Notes: generated from the letters alone by a model not told the origin. Shown: positions 44,800 to 58,558, numbered from the stretch's first letter. The stretch: 64,000 bases of DNA from Periplaneta americana (GCF_040183065.1 NC_091131.1:13778800-13842799); one strand, 5' to 3'. Made by a program: numbers and translations.

Positions 44800-45423
44800 T
44801 TATGCTCGACCATGCCGAAATGTAGTAATTATACACCTGGTAGCAGTCCTTTAATGCATGTCATTAAAGTACACCTACTCATTAAAGTACAGGTCTTCAG
44901 CCAAGCAAAAGTCAGCTTTGTACCGTTATATCGATTATTCTCGGATATGCAATCGACAGACAATTAGCGAAAAGTCACGGAGGCTAGAAATCCAATACTG
45001 TCGCAGAAGGTTATGCTCTGTTACTATAATAATTAGCGTTAATTGTAAATAATATTCAAATAAATTCAATTTGTCATCTCGTTTTTCAATTCTAAATCAA
45101 TTTCCAGGTTATATCAGACTAATGTTCATTCTTATTCTGTGCCAAGGTCAATGACATTCGGCCTCGGAAAAAATCAATACGTTCGCGTCTGCGCACATCT
45201 CACAATTCAGGTCAGTTCGCACATAACCATAAAAAGACCTAATTTTCAATACTTTCAAATTAAAAATATGATCGAGCATAAAAAGTCGTATGAAATTTGC
45301 CTATAATGGTAATTAAGACGCTCGTAAAAATTATGAAACTCGCTTGAGCTCGTTTCATAAACAATCATACTTGCGTCTTAATTACTACCATTATAGGCTC
45401 GTTGCATAATGTACTATTATGAA
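44800..45423 (+). repeat. 0.6-kb dispersed repeat, copy 2
   Basis: Same order and orientation as copy 1: tatgctcgaccatgccgaaa start, ccaatactgtcgcagaaggt, tcgcgtctgcgcacatctca, gatcgagcataaaaagtcgt and the terminal palindrome. Confidence 0.85.
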
Positions 45424-45738
45424 ACTTACTATGATTTAAACACCTATAACATATCATATAGTACATATACTGTAGCACACCTCTGTAAATACGTCAATAA
45501 AATTTCTTAGTTTTGTTTTATAAGAGGTGTTTTTCAATAATAATAATAATAAATAATATTTTAATTGTCTATGTCAAAATTAGCAATATGAAAACAGGTG
45601 TATAAGCCAATCTTAAATTTAAAAAAGATGAAAATTAAAAGAATTTACGAATACTAGACGAATTCAATAAAAAAAATGCTATATTTTAGTTACAGGAAAC
45701 TGAATTATCGTTACACACAATTGCCGAAATACATGCCA

Positions 45739-45742
<4 letters not shown>

Positions 45743-45805
<63 letters not shown>
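45743..45805 (+). repeat. (ATT)n microsatellite
   Basis: About 21 ATT units; the poly-Tyr frame is an artefact. Confidence 0.95.
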
Positions 45806-45934
45806 TATTGGCAATACAATTTATGTTTAGTCTTTTTTGTATATATATTGATGTACCGAAGTACATATGATATTTCCATGCAGATATTCTGCGTCATCAC
45901 ATGATGAAAGAGTGATGGAGCGGAGAAAAATTCT

Positions 45935-46006
45935 CTCCGGCGCCGGGATTTGAACCCGGGTTTTCAGCTCTACGTGCTGATGCTTTATCCACTAAGCCAC
46001 GCCGGA
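45935..46006 (-). tRNA. tRNA-like sequence (anticodon GTA), probably a SINE head or pseudogene
   Basis: It folds as a full cloverleaf: acceptor TCCGGCG/CGCCGGA, D arm GCTT/AAGC, anticodon stem TCAGC/GCTGA with loop ACGTAGA, T arm CCGGG/CCCGG. Position 33 is C instead of the near-universal U, no 3' T-run follows, and the same loop and 3' sequence (ccggagcgaatttttctcc-like) recur at 8465-8520. That marks a repeat family, not a working tRNA-Tyr gene. Confidence 0.6.
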
Positions 46007-46914
46007 TACAATCCCGATATTTTTTGTATGTTTAATAAGCTCTCTTATACGTGTTAGATTTATAAAGAAAGAAAAATAATAGAATTTAAAATATTAAATT
46101 TATAAAATTGACATCCTGGTATATATTAGATATTGATTTCGAATCTATATCGGCTAAAGTTATCATTATTAAATACAGTAAGCAGCGATGGTAATATTTA
46201 ATTGTACATTTTGCTAGTACTGGCATCTTTAATAGAAACATCTACAGTACGAAGAATTTCCAACGTTACATTTTAGGTGTGTATTGTTCTGAATTAAAAA
46301 TATGAAACAGGTCAACTGACGTCAGAGATTTGCGCCATTGCCCCATCAAACCCTCCAGTCTTCTAGTAAAAGGTCGGTGGTACTCATTAACAGCAGACTA
46401 CGTGATGCGGAGCGTTAGTAAGTATGGAAATGCTCATATACAGTATTTAGTATTAAAACATTAACTTGAAAGGTTGCTAAGCACCAACCAAAGCTGTAAC
46501 CTAGGTAATCCAGGACATTTGTTTACAAACAAAACTGTTTCTATGGGCATTGCACCAACACGTAATTATGACATATATACTATGTGTAACTATATTCTGA
46601 TGAATGTTGCTATGCATATCCCTTTCTGTAACAATAAATTGTGCGTGTTTTTGGTTTGTGACAACGAGTTTCACAAGGGAAGGAATTCTAAGTCATAATT
46701 TAGTGTACTGTGACTAAGAATACACTATGATATACCGTATGATTAAAATGGATTTTATTACACTAGGCTAGACTACAGGTAGCTTACATTATTTATTGTA
46801 GAGAATAACTTTAATAGAGTAATAAAATTTTCAGTGTCTTACTACTGTAACAAACACAATATTCTGTATTTAAAAATTTTGGTAAATTTTCATATGATTA
46901 TTATTAAATAACTT
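46007..46914. other. Intron, nothing recognised
   Basis: AT-rich, no motif identified. Confidence 0.35.
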
Positions 46915-46916
46915 AG

Positions 46917-47793
46917 GAAAGTCCAGGATAACAGAGAGGGTTTGGAATTGAAGGAGTTACATCAGCTGCTTGTCTATGCGGATGACGTGAATATGTTAGG
47001 GGAAAATCCACAAACGATTAGGGAAAACACGGGAATTTTACTGGAAGCAAGTAAAGGATAGGTTTGGAAGTAAATTCGGAAAAGACAAAGTATATGATTA
47101 TGTCTCGTGGCCAGAATATTGTACAAAATGGAAATATAAAAATTGGAAATCTATCTCGTAAAGAGGTGGAAAAATTCAAATACCTGGGAGCAACAGTAAC
47201 TAATCTAAATGATACTCGGGAGGAAATTAAACATAGAATAAATATGGGAAATGCCTGTTATTATTCGGTTGAGAAGCTTTTATCATCCAGTCTGCTGTCA
47301 AAAAATCTGACAGAATTTACAAAACAGTTATATTATCGGTTGTTCTTTATGGTTGTGAAACTTGGACTCTCACTTTGAGAGAGGAACATAGGTTAAGGGT
47401 ATTTGAAAATTAGGTGCTTAGGAAAATATTTGGGGCTAAGAGGGATGAAGTTACAGGAGAATGGAAAAAGTTACACAACACAGAACTGCACTCATTGTAT
47501 TCTTCACCTGACATAATTACTGCAGGAACATTAAATCCAGACGTTTGAGATGGGCAGGGCATTTAGCACGTATGTGCGAGTCCAGAAATGCATATAGAGT
47601 GTTAGTTGGGAGGCCGGCGGGAAAAAGACCTTTGGGTAGGCCGAGACGTAGATGAGAAGATAATATTGAAATGAATTTGAGGGATATGATGATAGAGACT
47701 GGATTAATCTTGCTCAGGATAGGGATCAATGGCGGGCTTATGTGAGAGCGGCAATGAATCTCCGGCTTCCTTAAAAGCCAGTAAGTAAGTAAC
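46917..47793 (+). mobile_element. LINE family A, copy 8
   Basis: It starts at aaagtccaggataacagaga, has [40 protein letters not shown] and later [20 protein letters not shown], with several frameshifts, and ends agccagtaagtaag. taactt flanks both sides, a possible short target duplication. Confidence 0.88.
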
Positions 47794-47913
47794 TTGAGTA
47801 TTAATTATACAATCATATAAAATATATTTAAGAAACTCTCTAAACTTTTATTAGCACATTATAAACATACAGTATGAGAATCCCTTTTTACACGGCATAC
47901 ACCAACACGATAG

Positions 47914-48165
47914 TCATATTCTTTCCACATTATCTCCAACGTAATCTTCGTTTATGGATGCAATCGCAGCAATGATCCGATGTCTTACTTCTTCAAACTC
48001 TTCAAGTAGCGGAGGCACATAAGCTACATCCTTCACATACCCCCAAAGAAAGAAATTACATGATGCAAGTCTGGGGATCTGGGAGGCCAAGGGCCAGATC
48101 ACCTGCGGTAACATATCCAATCCAGCGATGTGATTGATGGTCAGTTCGGAAATGTCTACAAACAA
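47914..48165 (-). pseudogene. Mariner-like transposase C-terminal fragment
   Basis: The minus frame reads QVIWPLASQIPRLASCNFFL then WGYVKDVAYVPPLLEEFEEV and RHRIIAAIASINEDYV. The WP-x-RSPDL-x-PCDFFLWGYVKD-x-VYVPP pattern (third catalytic Asp region) is recognisable, but PDL is degraded to PRL. The N-terminal and middle parts are missing. Confidence 0.8.
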
Positions 48166-48539
48166 TCTTTGTTATTGAATTAGTTTTCGTAAGTTGTAGA
48201 CCGCAAAATAATTTATGTTGTGGAGTTTCCATTTTTCAGCAATGTCTCCCTTAGCAACAGAAATATGAAATACATTTTCCGAAACTTAGAACTTGAAACT
48301 TTGAGAGTTTGACTAACAAATATCATGCACCATGTTAATTTCTTATTAATACTTGCCTAATGCATAGGCTACATCTTAAATCTGTTTAGTGAAGTGTGTT
48401 ACTAGTCAACAATGTATATAATGGAGGGGGAAAGAAACTGGTCACCCTATTCCATTAATCCCTGGCTTAATTGCCTCATGACTGATGAGGTTCCAACGAT
48501 TCTTTGGGCTGTTGACTAAACATATATACGTGTCTAATA

Positions 48540-48900
48540 AACATATGAAAGTGTTACCATAATTTTGAAATACGTAGGCTATATCGAGTGTTTCGAAAGA
48601 GCAGACGTGCAGACATCCCTAGCTGAATTATACCTAGAGCAGGTTTCGGAAATCCTTTCCATGTATCTGAACGCAACGTTATGTTTTTCTCTGTAGTGAG
48701 CTGCAAATCTTTTCGGGTAGTCCTAGATCATTCCTTATTTACTGAAACTGGAATTCCTGAAGTGTGTTGATCTCATAATTATAAACCAAGCATTTTACAT
48801 GACTCCAAAAATAGAAATCTAATCGGATTTAAGTCCGGTGACGTAGGAGGCCACGGCACAGTCTCTCCTCAACCTAAGAGAATATCGCATTAATAGTTAA
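48540..48900 (-). pseudogene. Second, more decayed mariner-like fragment
   Basis: At about 48785-48870 the minus strand retains broken codons around gccgtggcctcctacgtcac, cggacttaaatccgatt and ttttggagtcatg, corresponding to W-PP-x-SPDL-x-P-x-DF-x-FWG-x-M in two frames. Confidence 0.45.
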
Positions 48901-49180
48901 TTTGGGGACCAATGTTTATTGTAGCTCTTTTGCTTCTTTCAGTTGTAATTGTCATCTATAAATTATTGACCATCACTTTTGAAACACACTGTATTATGTC
49001 TTTTCTTAAGTGAAATCAGAGTCACTTAATTCGCACACAGCGAATACTCTGAAAAGGATGTCCCTTACAAGAAAAAAGGATCAACTGGCTCATAATAATG
49101 GTGTTCAAAACGTAGAGAATATAAATACGGTGTACTGATAGTTGTTATTGAATTTAATGTCGTTACGCCTTTTGTTCCAG

Positions 49181-49344
49181 AGAAGGTACGGCTGAACAAA
49201 CACCTGTCAAGGAACAATATCATGTCGTCATTCCAAGACCCTGGCGCTGATGTTAACGTCCCACTCCTGCTGAAGTCTGAATACTTTCATACTGGAGTCG
49301 TTATAGACCTTGAGTGTAAAGGCAGTATTAATTTCATATCAGCT
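49181..49344 (+). CDS. IR75-like receptor, gene 2, amino-terminal domain exon 2
   Basis: The peptide is KVRLNKHLSRNNIMSSFQD, PGADVNVPLLLKSEYFHTG, VVIDLECKGSINFISA. The block with a hydrophobic run followed by GVV-x-D-x-EC is typical of the extracellular amino-terminal domain of insect IR75 receptors. The acceptor is ttttgttccag and the donor gtaagtg. The exon enters in phase 1 and leaves in phase 0. It is separated from exon 1 by a 10-kb intron filled with LINEs and DNA transposon remnants. It has no ATG-initiated frame of useful length, so ORF scans miss it. Confidence 0.87.
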
Positions 49345-49419
49345 GTAAGTGTATACGTTTTATTTATTTTCTTAATACATTTCAACTATTGAGAAACGTA
49401 ATAAGTATGATGATAACTG

Positions 49420-49420
<1 letters not shown>

Positions 49421-49459
<39 letters not shown>

Positions 49460-49461
49460 TA
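49421..49461 (+). repeat. (CAT)n microsatellite
   Basis: About 13 CAT units, just downstream of gene 2 exon 2. Confidence 0.9.
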
Positions 49462-49690
49462 TTTTCTCCTTTCGATATTTGAACACGTTAGTCTAATTTG
49501 GGGCTTATTTGAAGGTTTCGTAACAAGCTGTTTTTTACGGTGATGGGTTGTTAGCCCTTCGCCCAACCCCCAAGCTGGAGGACCACCCCTCATCGGCTGT
49601 CTGCGACTACTTATTCAATATATTCACAGCTACCCTCCATATCTGGAGGCCGTCTCCTCGATCCGCAACCTAAGTGTCTCAGTGAAACGT

Positions 49691-50670
49691 ACAGCAGAGT
49701 CCGTCTAGGTCAGTTTCTGTCAGATGGGTTTCCAATTCACTGTTGGCTAAAAGCAAGGAGATGCACTATCACCATTACTTTTTAATTTTGCTCTAGAGTA
49801 TGCCATTAGGAAAGTCCAGGATAACAGAGAGGGTTTGGAATTGAACGGGTTACATCAGCTGTTTGTCTATGCGGATGACGTGAATATGTTAGGAGAAAAT
49901 CCACAAACGATTAGGGAAAACACGGGAATTTTACTGGAAGCAACTAAAGAGATAGGTTTGGAAGTAAGTCCTAAAAAGACAAAATATATGATTATGTCTC
50001 GTGACAAGAATATTGTACGAAATGGAAATATAAAAATTGGAAATTTAAAGAGGTGGAAAAATTCCAATACCTAGGAGCAACAGTAACAAATATAAATGAT
50101 ACTCGGGAGGAAATTAAACACAGAATAAATATTGGAAATGTCTGTTATTATTCGGTTGAGAAGCTTTTATCATCCAGTCTGCTGTTAAAAAATCTGAAAG
50201 TTAAAATATATCAAACAGTTATATTACCGGTTATTCTTTATGGTTGTGAAAGTTGGACTCTCACTTTGAGAGGGGAACATAGGTTAAGGGTGTTTGAGAA
50301 TAAGGTGCTTAAGAAAATATTTGGGGCTAAGAGGGATGAAGTTACAGGAGAATGGAGAAAGTTACACAACACAGAACTGCACGCATTGTATTCTTCACCT
50401 GACATAATTAGGAACATTAAATCCAGACGTTTGAGTTGGGCAGAGCATGTAGCACGTATGGGCGAATGCATATAGAATGTTAGTTGGGAGGCCTGAGGGA
50501 AAAAGACCTTTGGGTAGGCCGAGACGTAGATGGGAAGATAATATTAAAGTGGATTTGAGGGAGGGGGATATGATGATAGAGACTGGATTGATCTTGCTCA
50601 GGATAGGGACCAATGGCGGGCTTATGTGAGGGCGGCAATGAACCTCCGGGTTCCTTAAAGCCAGTAAGTA
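49691..50670 (+). mobile_element. LINE family A, copy 9
   Basis: It starts near acagcagagtccgtctaggt and shows [20 protein letters not shown], then a small deletion at [29 protein letters not shown] and RRLSWAEHVARMGE. It ends ttccttaaagccagtaagta. It lies in the intron before gene 2 exon 3. Confidence 0.9.
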
Positions 50671-50887
50671 AGTAAGTATAGTATTTACATTTTACTGCAT
50701 GAGCAGAGTTAAATGCTAAAGTCTAGTGTGGTCGCACATGGACCATGGAATAAAATATCCCAGACATTTTTGTCTGGTCAGGTTTTCGTCTGCGCCGCAC
50801 TTGGACGGTCCTCCAAATAAAATAATTTGCAATATTTTAACATGTTAATGACCAACTCTGCTTATTATGCGGTCTGTCCATCCACAG

Positions 50888-51202
50888 GCTGAAAAGAGTA
50901 ACCACTTGAAATTGCTGCATCAGTGGCTGGTGCTAGCGATGACTTACAAGCCAACTCCACAAGGGGAAGAAGACCAGCTGACCTTGGCCCTAGAACCACT
51001 CACACTGCCCGTGGACAATCAGCTGATGGTCGCACGTCCAGGATCACATTCAGAACAAATTCTACTGCAGGAGATGTGCAGACTGGCGCCTCACTTAGCC
51101 ATCATAACCACACCTCTAGTTGCGTGGTCTCCAGGTCAGCTACTGCCAGACAGAGTTTCAAGACAAGACTACCACGGAATTATATTGAATACTGCCTTAG
51201 TG
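50888..51202 (+). CDS. IR75-like receptor, gene 2, amino-terminal domain exon 3
   Basis: This is a 315-nt exon, phase 0 at both ends. It reads AEKSNHLKLLHQWLVLAMTY, then a hydrophilic middle, then EMCRLAPHLAIITTPLVAW and finally RVSRQDYHGIILNTALV. The last block (R-x2-x-Y-x-GI-x-L) closes the amino-terminal domain just before the ligand-binding lobe in IR75 proteins. The acceptor is catccacag and the donor gtgagtga. The open frame continues past the donor for about 28 codons, but that part is intron. Confidence 0.88.
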
Positions 51203-51625
51203 GTGAGTGATAGAGGTTACAAAGAATCTCTTATTTACTTAGTTACATCTCCCTTTAATGATGTTTTAGCATATAACACTGCGTAACAAATTTAAACTTA
51301 TTTTCTGCACTGGGCATGTGATACGTCTTTCTATACAATTTGAGCCTTCTGAATATGAATATGACAATAAGAAATACTTATTGGCTATAGCTTCTGAGAA
51401 ATTTTCGAATTTATATCCATTCAAAATACTGCTTTATCCATTTTGAATTTTTCGTACACTACTTTTAGCACTTGAATATAAGTAATTGATTAAATGGCGA
51501 TCTTACTCGTTTTAATTGTGTAAGCATGTGCGGCTTATAGCTGTTTCGGTGCTTCTTCACACCATCCTCAGAGCCTACTAGATCTCGGCGTCATCTCCGC
51601 CTGTTGTGCGGGTGCGTTCGATTGT

Positions 51626-51934
51626 TCAAAAGTGTTGAAATGTGGTGTCAAATAGTGTTTGTGTTCTGCAATTGATCGGTGTGTTGAGAATTTGATTGGG
51701 TTGAGTTTTAGTGTGTCTGTATATTTCATATTGTTCTAGTGTGTTGAGTTTTTGGTTTTTGGGTTGTATGTGTAGGATTTCCATGTCTGTATTTATGTTA
51801 TTGTATGTGTGGTTAGCATTAGTTATGTGTCCCCTGGTTATTGCTTTAATGTGTTCTTTGTATCGAGTTTGGAATGATCTGCCTGTCTGTCCAATGTAGA
51901 AACTGTCGCAACTATTGCATGTGAGTTTGTACAC
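51626..51934 (-). pseudogene. GIY-YIG endonuclease domain of Penelope-like element
   Basis: It begins GVYKLTCNSCDSFYIGQTGR then SFQTRYKEHIKAITRGHITN, the Penelope-type GIY-YIG motif with its preceding CNSC cysteines and the Y-x-GQT-x-R block, followed by NTLEQYEIYRHTKTQPNQIL. The frame is open to its own stop, but the upstream part of the protein is frameshifted. Confidence 0.88.
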
Positions 51935-52212
51935 GCCTGTGTGGTTGTATTTATTTGTTTGTGTTGTTTGTGTGTTGAGATGTCTTTGTAGTGTGTTTTC
52001 TGTTCTCTATGCTATGTTGTATTTCTGTTTTCTTAATGAGGATGCGATCTTGTGTGTGTTTTTGTTTTCGTATGTTAGTGTGATGTATTTCTTGTGTTCT
52101 TGTGTTTTTGTTGTGTTTTGTGTGTTTTTGTGTTTGTTGAGTTTTTGTTTTGTCTTCCTTATAATGTTGTCTATTATGTTTGGGGGTTGTAACCGTTTTC
52201 TTGTGCTATGTA

Positions 52213-52515
52213 TTAGATTGTGTTCACTTCTTCATTGTAGTGTTGTTGGCTCATGGGTATGTTGAGTAATCTGTGTACCATTGTCCTGAATGCAGCATGT
52301 TTGTGTTGTATGGGGTGATTAGATGTGTTGTGTATGTGTGTGGTGGTGGTGGTTGGTTTTCTGTATATTTTGAATGTGTGTTTGTTGTCAACTTTTGTTA
52401 TGGTGATGTCTAGGAAATTTATGGAGTTATTGTTTTCGAGTTCCAGTGTGTATTGGAGTTTTGGGTGTATTTTGGATGGTGTGAAGAAGCACCGAAACAG
52501 CTGTAAGCCGTACAT
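52213..52515 (-). pseudogene. Penelope-like reverse transcriptase C-terminal segment
   Basis: The frame contains IHPKLQYTLELENNNSINFL, DITITKVDNKHTFKIYRKPT and HIHNTSNHPIQHKHAAFRTM then VHRLLNIPMS, which is the conserved thumb-proximal region of Penelope-like proteins. The linker continues in another frame as YIAQENGYNP and IDNIIRKTKQ. Confidence 0.87.
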
Positions 52516-52577
52516 GCTTACACAATTAACACGAGTAAGATTGCCCTTTAATCAATTATTTACTGCTTTATATAATG

Positions 52578-53587
52578 GAATCGGGGATTGCAGAAACAAC
52601 ACGTCATGAAAATTAAATTTTTCAGTAGACACAAACAACGGTAGACCACATCATTGGTTATAGTACTGGCTTCTTCAGACAGAAGCCTAATAGATGTGTC
52701 GTTTTATACCAAATTGATTGGAATCTAATGAATTGTTAATGAAATAAATCAATATATATTAGCTTGACAAGTGCTGTTTCTGCAAGGAATTCAAAATTGT
52801 AGTATAATAATTCCAGTTCAACTAAAGTTTATTTGTCAAATTAGGGATATGATACATGCATAGGCCTACTGTGTACTTAACACATAAGTTCAGCATTTAA
52901 ATTAACTTATTTTTCCACAATAGGCCACTGCAGAATATTATTGTAAAATTCTTGATATTCATGTGGTATGTAACGCATTAGTTTGCGTAAATCGTCAAGC
53001 TTCTCTCTTTGAATAGGCACGATTTTGTCTGGATATGCCAATGAAGAAGGTAAATATGGTATTCTCCTTTGTACTTACAAGCAGCCATTCTCATGGGGGC
53101 AGACAAAATAATAATCTTTTTTCTTCCATCATTTTAATGATGTCAAAATTGCTTACACAAATTTTGGCCACTCAAGCGCAATTACGAAGGCCGTGAAAAA
53201 TAAGTTTCCCTGGGGCCGTTTACAGAAAAAGAACTACATTTCATGGAAAGTTTTATTGGAACAGATATAGCAATTGTTGAGTTATTTTTCAACATATTCC
53301 TCACCAGAAATTAGATATTTGTCGTTCAGTGGGATCAATTTTTGTGTCCTTGTGTCGTAGATGTCTGCCGTCTGGAATAAGAACCAATGTGTCGGCACAT
53401 GTCTTGGACTTTTGTTATTTCTGCGCGCTTCCAGGATTTCACAGGTCTCCAAATGTGAGACGGCTATACTGACATACAATGGTTTCTGCATAGAACGATA
53501 GCCCTACCCAATCAACAGTTCATGAAACTCGAATAAACTCATTTCGCCACACACGGTGACATTTGCTGTTTCTGCAATCCCTGATTC
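52578..53587. mobile_element. 1.0-kb TIR element, class unassigned
   Basis: GAATCGGGGATTGCAGAAAC at 52578 is mirrored by gtttctgcaatccctgattc ending at 53587. A minus frame at 53282-53491 (FLFQTADIYDTRTQKLIPLN then DKYLISGEEYVEK) looks protein-like, but I do not recognise it. Confidence 0.65.
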
Positions 53588-53639
53588 AATGACAATAAGG
53601 TTAAATATTCACTGTTCAGAAGATTATAGCTTTCTTTTT

Positions 53640-54000
53640 CTGCGTTTTCTTTTATATTAGGCATCAGGTATATAACGAGTTAAAGTCCAACAATAGTCTG
53701 CAAGCATATTGATACTCCACAGTCCTTGGTATCTTTTTTCTATAGTTGAAATTTCTTGATATGCTCATCATTGAAATCGCCACAATTCTCGGGGAAGAAT
53801 TCAGGATGGGAGTAAAGGAAGTCAATTTTCAAGGACATTTTATAACCCATGGTTTCATACATCAACGGTAAATTTTTCAGTCGTTCTACATAGAAACAGG
53901 CACCTGTACATCCGTGTGATTTACTTCAAGTACAAAAATCAGGGAGTAGCCGCTTATTAAGGAACGAAAAAATTCTACCAATGTCAGACACAGGCCAAGC
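53640..54000 (-). pseudogene. Decayed repeat ORF (HPEFFPENCGDFNDEH family)
   Basis: Minus-strand codons read MSLKIDFLYSHPEFFPENCG then DFNDEHIKKFQ, a frameshift, then EKRYQGLWSINMLADYCWTL and TRYIPDA. From memory this FPEN-x-G-x2-SDEHGERFHQD ... MLADYCW-x-L block recurs in many insect repeat-derived predicted proteins; its function is not known to me. Confidence 0.6.
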
Positions 54001-54418
54001 ATGCTGCAGCGATGAGAACATGACATATTTAATTCATATCCACATTAACCTAACAACTTACAGAGATATATAGGAAATTACTTTAACATTACAGCAAAAG
54101 AAATTGTCAAAAAAAAATTTTTAAAAATGTTAATTTTTGTATCAACACACACTAAAAAAACACAAATATTCAGAAAGATCCAAACTATAAATGTGCAAAG
54201 TTTCATAACTGTGCGATAGTTTCTCACAAAATTGTACCTGAAAATTAACATGGCGGGGATAGGGTCTAAATCGATAACGTGTTAAATTGCAAAAATCATA
54301 TTAAAGAAATTATCCCCAAACTAAATTCAGCTTGTCTTGCTATTAGATCTATGCAAAAGATAGTAAATATCAATACCTTAAAAACAATATACTTTGCATA
54401 CTTCCACTCGGTAATGAG

Positions 54419-56614
<2,196 letters not shown>

Positions 56615-57559
56615 GTAATGAGTTTTGGAATAATATTCTGGGGAAATTCCACAGATAGTAACAGTATATTCCTATTACAAAAAGAGTAATTTGAATAATG
56701 GTAGGTGCCAAATCTATGGAATCGTGTAGGACTATTTTCAAAAAACTACAAATAATGCCCATGGCTTGTCAGTATATATTTTCATTAATAATCTTCCTCT
56801 TATATAATCGTGAAGACTTTGTAACTAATTCAACACTTCATAGCATAAATATACGTCAAAAAATGACTTTCATACTCCATCGGGAAGTCTATCGTGCTAA
56901 CAAAAAGGAGTGCGTTATATGGCAGTAAAAATTTTTAATAGCCTCCCTATCGATATAAAAAATGAAACTCAACATACAAGATTATTTAGGGCCAAATTAA
57001 ATAAATACCTAATTTCTCACGCCTTCTATTCTGTAGGTGAATTCATCACATTCAATAAGACTTCATGAAATTGATACTAAAACTTTGTGTTGTACTAGTA
57101 GACTATATTGTAAATCTCTTCTGTATATATTTCATCTAGACTGTGGCTATAAATTAAGATTTTATAATAGTATTAAGTTTTTTGACTTGTTCCATATTCT
57201 AGCTTTAAAGCAATGTATGAATACCATGGAATGTTAATAAATACAATACAATACAATCCCCCCTAAAAATATTACAACAAAATAAAATCAGTTACACTAA
57301 ATATTTCATAGTAAAAGTATTTCTATGATTATAATTCATACTCAAAATAAATATTATTACATTTAATGTTATAGCTAGAAAACAGGAACCATGGAATGTT
57401 TGATTAATTGGCATTATTTGTATATAAAAATATTTAAAAATAAATAATAACTTAATAATTATTAGTCCGATTAAATTCAAATTTGGTAATATGATTACTG
57501 TTAATGCTGTTAATTGACAGTAAAAATTGTAAGAAAATCTGTCAAGAAATATGGATGTT

Positions 57560-57830
57560 TGAAAATTCAGCCCCTACGTCCCGAATGGTGATATAAAAAC
57601 AATGTCCTTCACACATCTCCACAAGAAAAAATCACAAGGTATTAAGTCCGGCGACCTTAGTGGCCACCGCATTAAGGAGTCATCTAAACGTAAAATACCG
57701 AATTGTGGAATATTCTGACGTGATGGACAAAAACTGAGTACATTTTCGTAATCAGCACACAAAAGTCGACAAGAAACGCTATTTACTCGTAGTTTCACTT
57801 CATGGAAAATCAAGCTGCACGGTGATTTAG
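57560..57830 (-). pseudogene. Mariner-like transposase fragment
   Basis: The minus frame reads LRLDDSLMRWPLRSPDLIPC then DFFLWRCVKDIVFISP, the third catalytic Asp region. Stops and frameshifts lie outside this block. Confidence 0.75.
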
Positions 57831-58019
57831 TGATAATAGCTTTCTCAGTCTGTTTGCTATAAGGATAAGACTAAGATTGTGGATTGTGGACTTATACCGG
57901 GTCTTTAATAAGTCCGTAAAAATTCATCGCGAATTTAATAAACATTTTATTACACAGAAATGTAGGTAAACTCTCCAAGGTCTTTTTTTTACATATCTCA
58001 CAAATGCTCATACGGGAGA

Positions 58020-58295
58020 CATCTAGTCAGTAATTCTTTCATCCCAAACGCGTGTCAGCATATCACGATCGATGACGCCACAGCCGCGGTGATACGGTCG
58101 CGAAGTTCCTGAAGGTTAGCGAGGAATTGTGATACAAAAATAATGTTCTTCACACTACTCCACAAGAAAAAAATTGCAAGGTATTAAGTCCAGCGACCTT
58201 GGTGGCCACCGAATTAAGGAGCCATCTTCTTGTCCACAGCGTCCTATCCAACGTTGTGATAAATTGTGAATTTGAAGTACGTATTTTGGATTGTT
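58020..58295 (-). pseudogene. Mariner-like transposase fragment next to a receptor exon
   Basis: The minus strand keeps ggtggccaccaaggtcgctg-type codons for W-PP-RS-x-DL-x-PC-x-FFLW at about 58150-58215 and an ELRDRI-like segment at about 58085-58120. It ends close to the acceptor of the gene 2 exon at 58314. Confidence 0.6.
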
Positions 58296-58313
58296 GCGTG
58301 TGATTCGTTACAG

Positions 58314-58426
58314 GCAAGAGACGAACCTCTGGAGAACTTCCGGAATTTATACACCAAGGATAAGAACTCCTTAGACAAGTGCAACTACGAGCTTGTGACA
58401 CTCATCTCAGAGATGCTCAATTTCAC
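58314..58426 (+). CDS. IR75-like receptor, gene 2, S1 lobe start exon
   Basis: This is the counterpart of the gene 1 exon at 10300-10412: same 113-nt length, same phases (0 in, 2 out). The peptide is ARDEPLENFRNLYTKDKNSL then DKCNYELVTLISEMLNF. The acceptor is ttcgttacag and the donor gtaagtc. Remnants of a mariner-type transposase lie within about 20-180 bp upstream on the opposite strand, so the 3' end of this intron is partly transposon-derived. Confidence 0.9.
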
Positions 58427-58558
58427 GTAAGTCATACAATTATTTTGGTCTGTCCTACTTCTACGTTAATCGTATTCTATTATTTTCCATGTAATGTTTT
58501 ACTCTCTTTTATAGTGCGAATGTTGTGTCCCTTTCAATAACATTATTACGCATGCTCC

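Larger units (their letters stand above)
51486..52556 (-). mobile_element. Penelope-like retroelement with inverted terminal repeats
   Basis: On the minus strand a reverse transcriptase C-terminal segment (52213-52515) is followed by a linker with frameshifts and a GIY-YIG endonuclease (51626-51934). The arms at 51486-51571 and 52473-52556 are inverted copies of each other, and match the hairpin at 7592-7773. The right arm joins directly to reverse transcriptase codons, so the copy is 5'-truncated. Confidence 0.87.

Noticed and set aside
43513-45423. Direct repeats as LTRs of a retrotransposon
   Set aside because: No gag or pol in the spacer, no primer-binding site or polypurine tract at the expected positions, and the repeat ends do not fit TG...CA cleanly.
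45935-46006. Functional tRNA-Tyr gene
   Set aside because: C at position 33, no T-run, and the same sequence occurs in another repeat at 8465-8770; more likely a SINE head.
51626-51934. GIY-YIG domain as a free-standing homing endonuclease
   Set aside because: Reverse transcriptase codons upstream on the same strand and the terminal repeats show that it is part of a Penelope-like element.
51711-52609. Several long plus-strand frames rich in Val, Cys and Leu
   Set aside because: They are antisense to the Penelope-like element, whose A/C-rich coding strand gives T/G-rich open frames on the opposite strand.
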